11,185 nt of DNA from Baffinella frigidus (Eukaryota; Cryptophyceae; Cryptomonadales; Baffinellaceae). Positions 11,094 to 11,185 of this stretch are shown here, one piece after another (the first letter of the stretch is position 1; each line of letters opens with the position of its first letter). The notes beneath the pieces are model-generated. The model saw nothing but the letters and a program-made list of their open reading frames with translations. It was not told the origin of the DNA and did not search any database. A program made the position numbers and the translations under genes. Location of the stretch: the NCBI GenBank assembly GCA_026770585.1, contig MU646437.1:619402-630586 (forward strand). Direction: 5' to 3'.

Positions 11094-11185
11094 GCTAAAC
11101 CCTAAACCTTACAACCTACACCCCACACCCTACACCCTACACCCTACACCTTACACCCTACACCCTACACCCTACACCCTACACC
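11094..11185. repeat. (CTACACC)n array at right edge
   Basis: Begins as CTAAACCCTAAACC and becomes a homogeneous CTACACC array that continues out of the window. Confidence 0.9.

Larger units (their letters stand above)
10607..11185 (+). other. Right end of window: unresolved gene 3' part and telomere-like arrays
   Basis: After exon 7 there is an intron-like start, a C-rich 7-mer array (10709-10812), a GC-rich possibly coding stretch (10843-11063) and a final ACACCCT-type array running off the end. No stop codon can be assigned to the WD40 gene with confidence. Confidence 0.5.

Overview
The window looks like a stretch of a large, repeat-rich, intron-rich nuclear genome of a eukaryotic microbe, most likely a flagellated alga or related protist. 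The reasons are short GC-rich exons bounded by GT...AG and joining in compatible phases, kilobase-scale introns, many short foldback elements, and plant/algal-type CCCTAAA (TTTAGGG) telomere-like arrays inside introns. I cannot fix the lineage from sequence alone. No bacterial operon structure, rRNA, tRNA, CRISPR array or virus is visible.

Two protein-coding genes lie head to head across a 244-bp intergenic region (3687-3930). The minus-strand gene starts at 3686 and runs left. Three exons (3133-3686, 2474-2566, 2109-2208) join in frame into the N-terminal 249 residues of a secretory-pathway Na+/H+ antiporter of the NhaC-like family; the rest lies beyond position 1. The plus-strand gene starts at 3931 and runs right. 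Seven exons (3931-4071, 4308-4426, 5415-5517, 7686-7907, 8260-8324, 9662-9731, 10535-10606), plus a doubtful eighth, join in frame into about 264 residues of a WD40 beta-propeller protein. It has an N-terminal helical segment and may resemble the axonemal WDR93/FAP297 type, which is unproven. None of these exons is obvious as a single long ORF; they were recognised by protein-like blocks whose split codons fit across GT...AG boundaries.

The most unusual feature is what surrounds the exons. At five of the exons, in both genes, the exon edge together with its splice site has been copied into the adjacent intron. NhaC-like exon 2 (acceptor side, three extra copies), WD exon 3 (a full upstream copy and two downstream donor-side copies), WD exon 4 (acceptor side, two copies), WD exon 5 (one acceptor-side and two 3'-half copies) and WD exon 7 (acceptor side, two clear copies and one diverged) all show it. 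The introns appear to have grown partly by tandem duplication across exon-intron boundaries, leaving decoy splice sites and pseudo-exons.

The remaining intron DNA holds three TA-flanked palindromic elements of about 116-119 bp (257-936), at least six other foldback/MITE-like elements with different termini (4695, 6154, 6479, 6791, 7141, 9952), GA/TC microsatellites, 27-bp and 62-bp tandem repeats, and 7-mer telomere-like arrays. The larger 7-mer arrays keep the C-rich strand as the sense strand of whichever gene they sit in, and several lie just upstream of acceptors.
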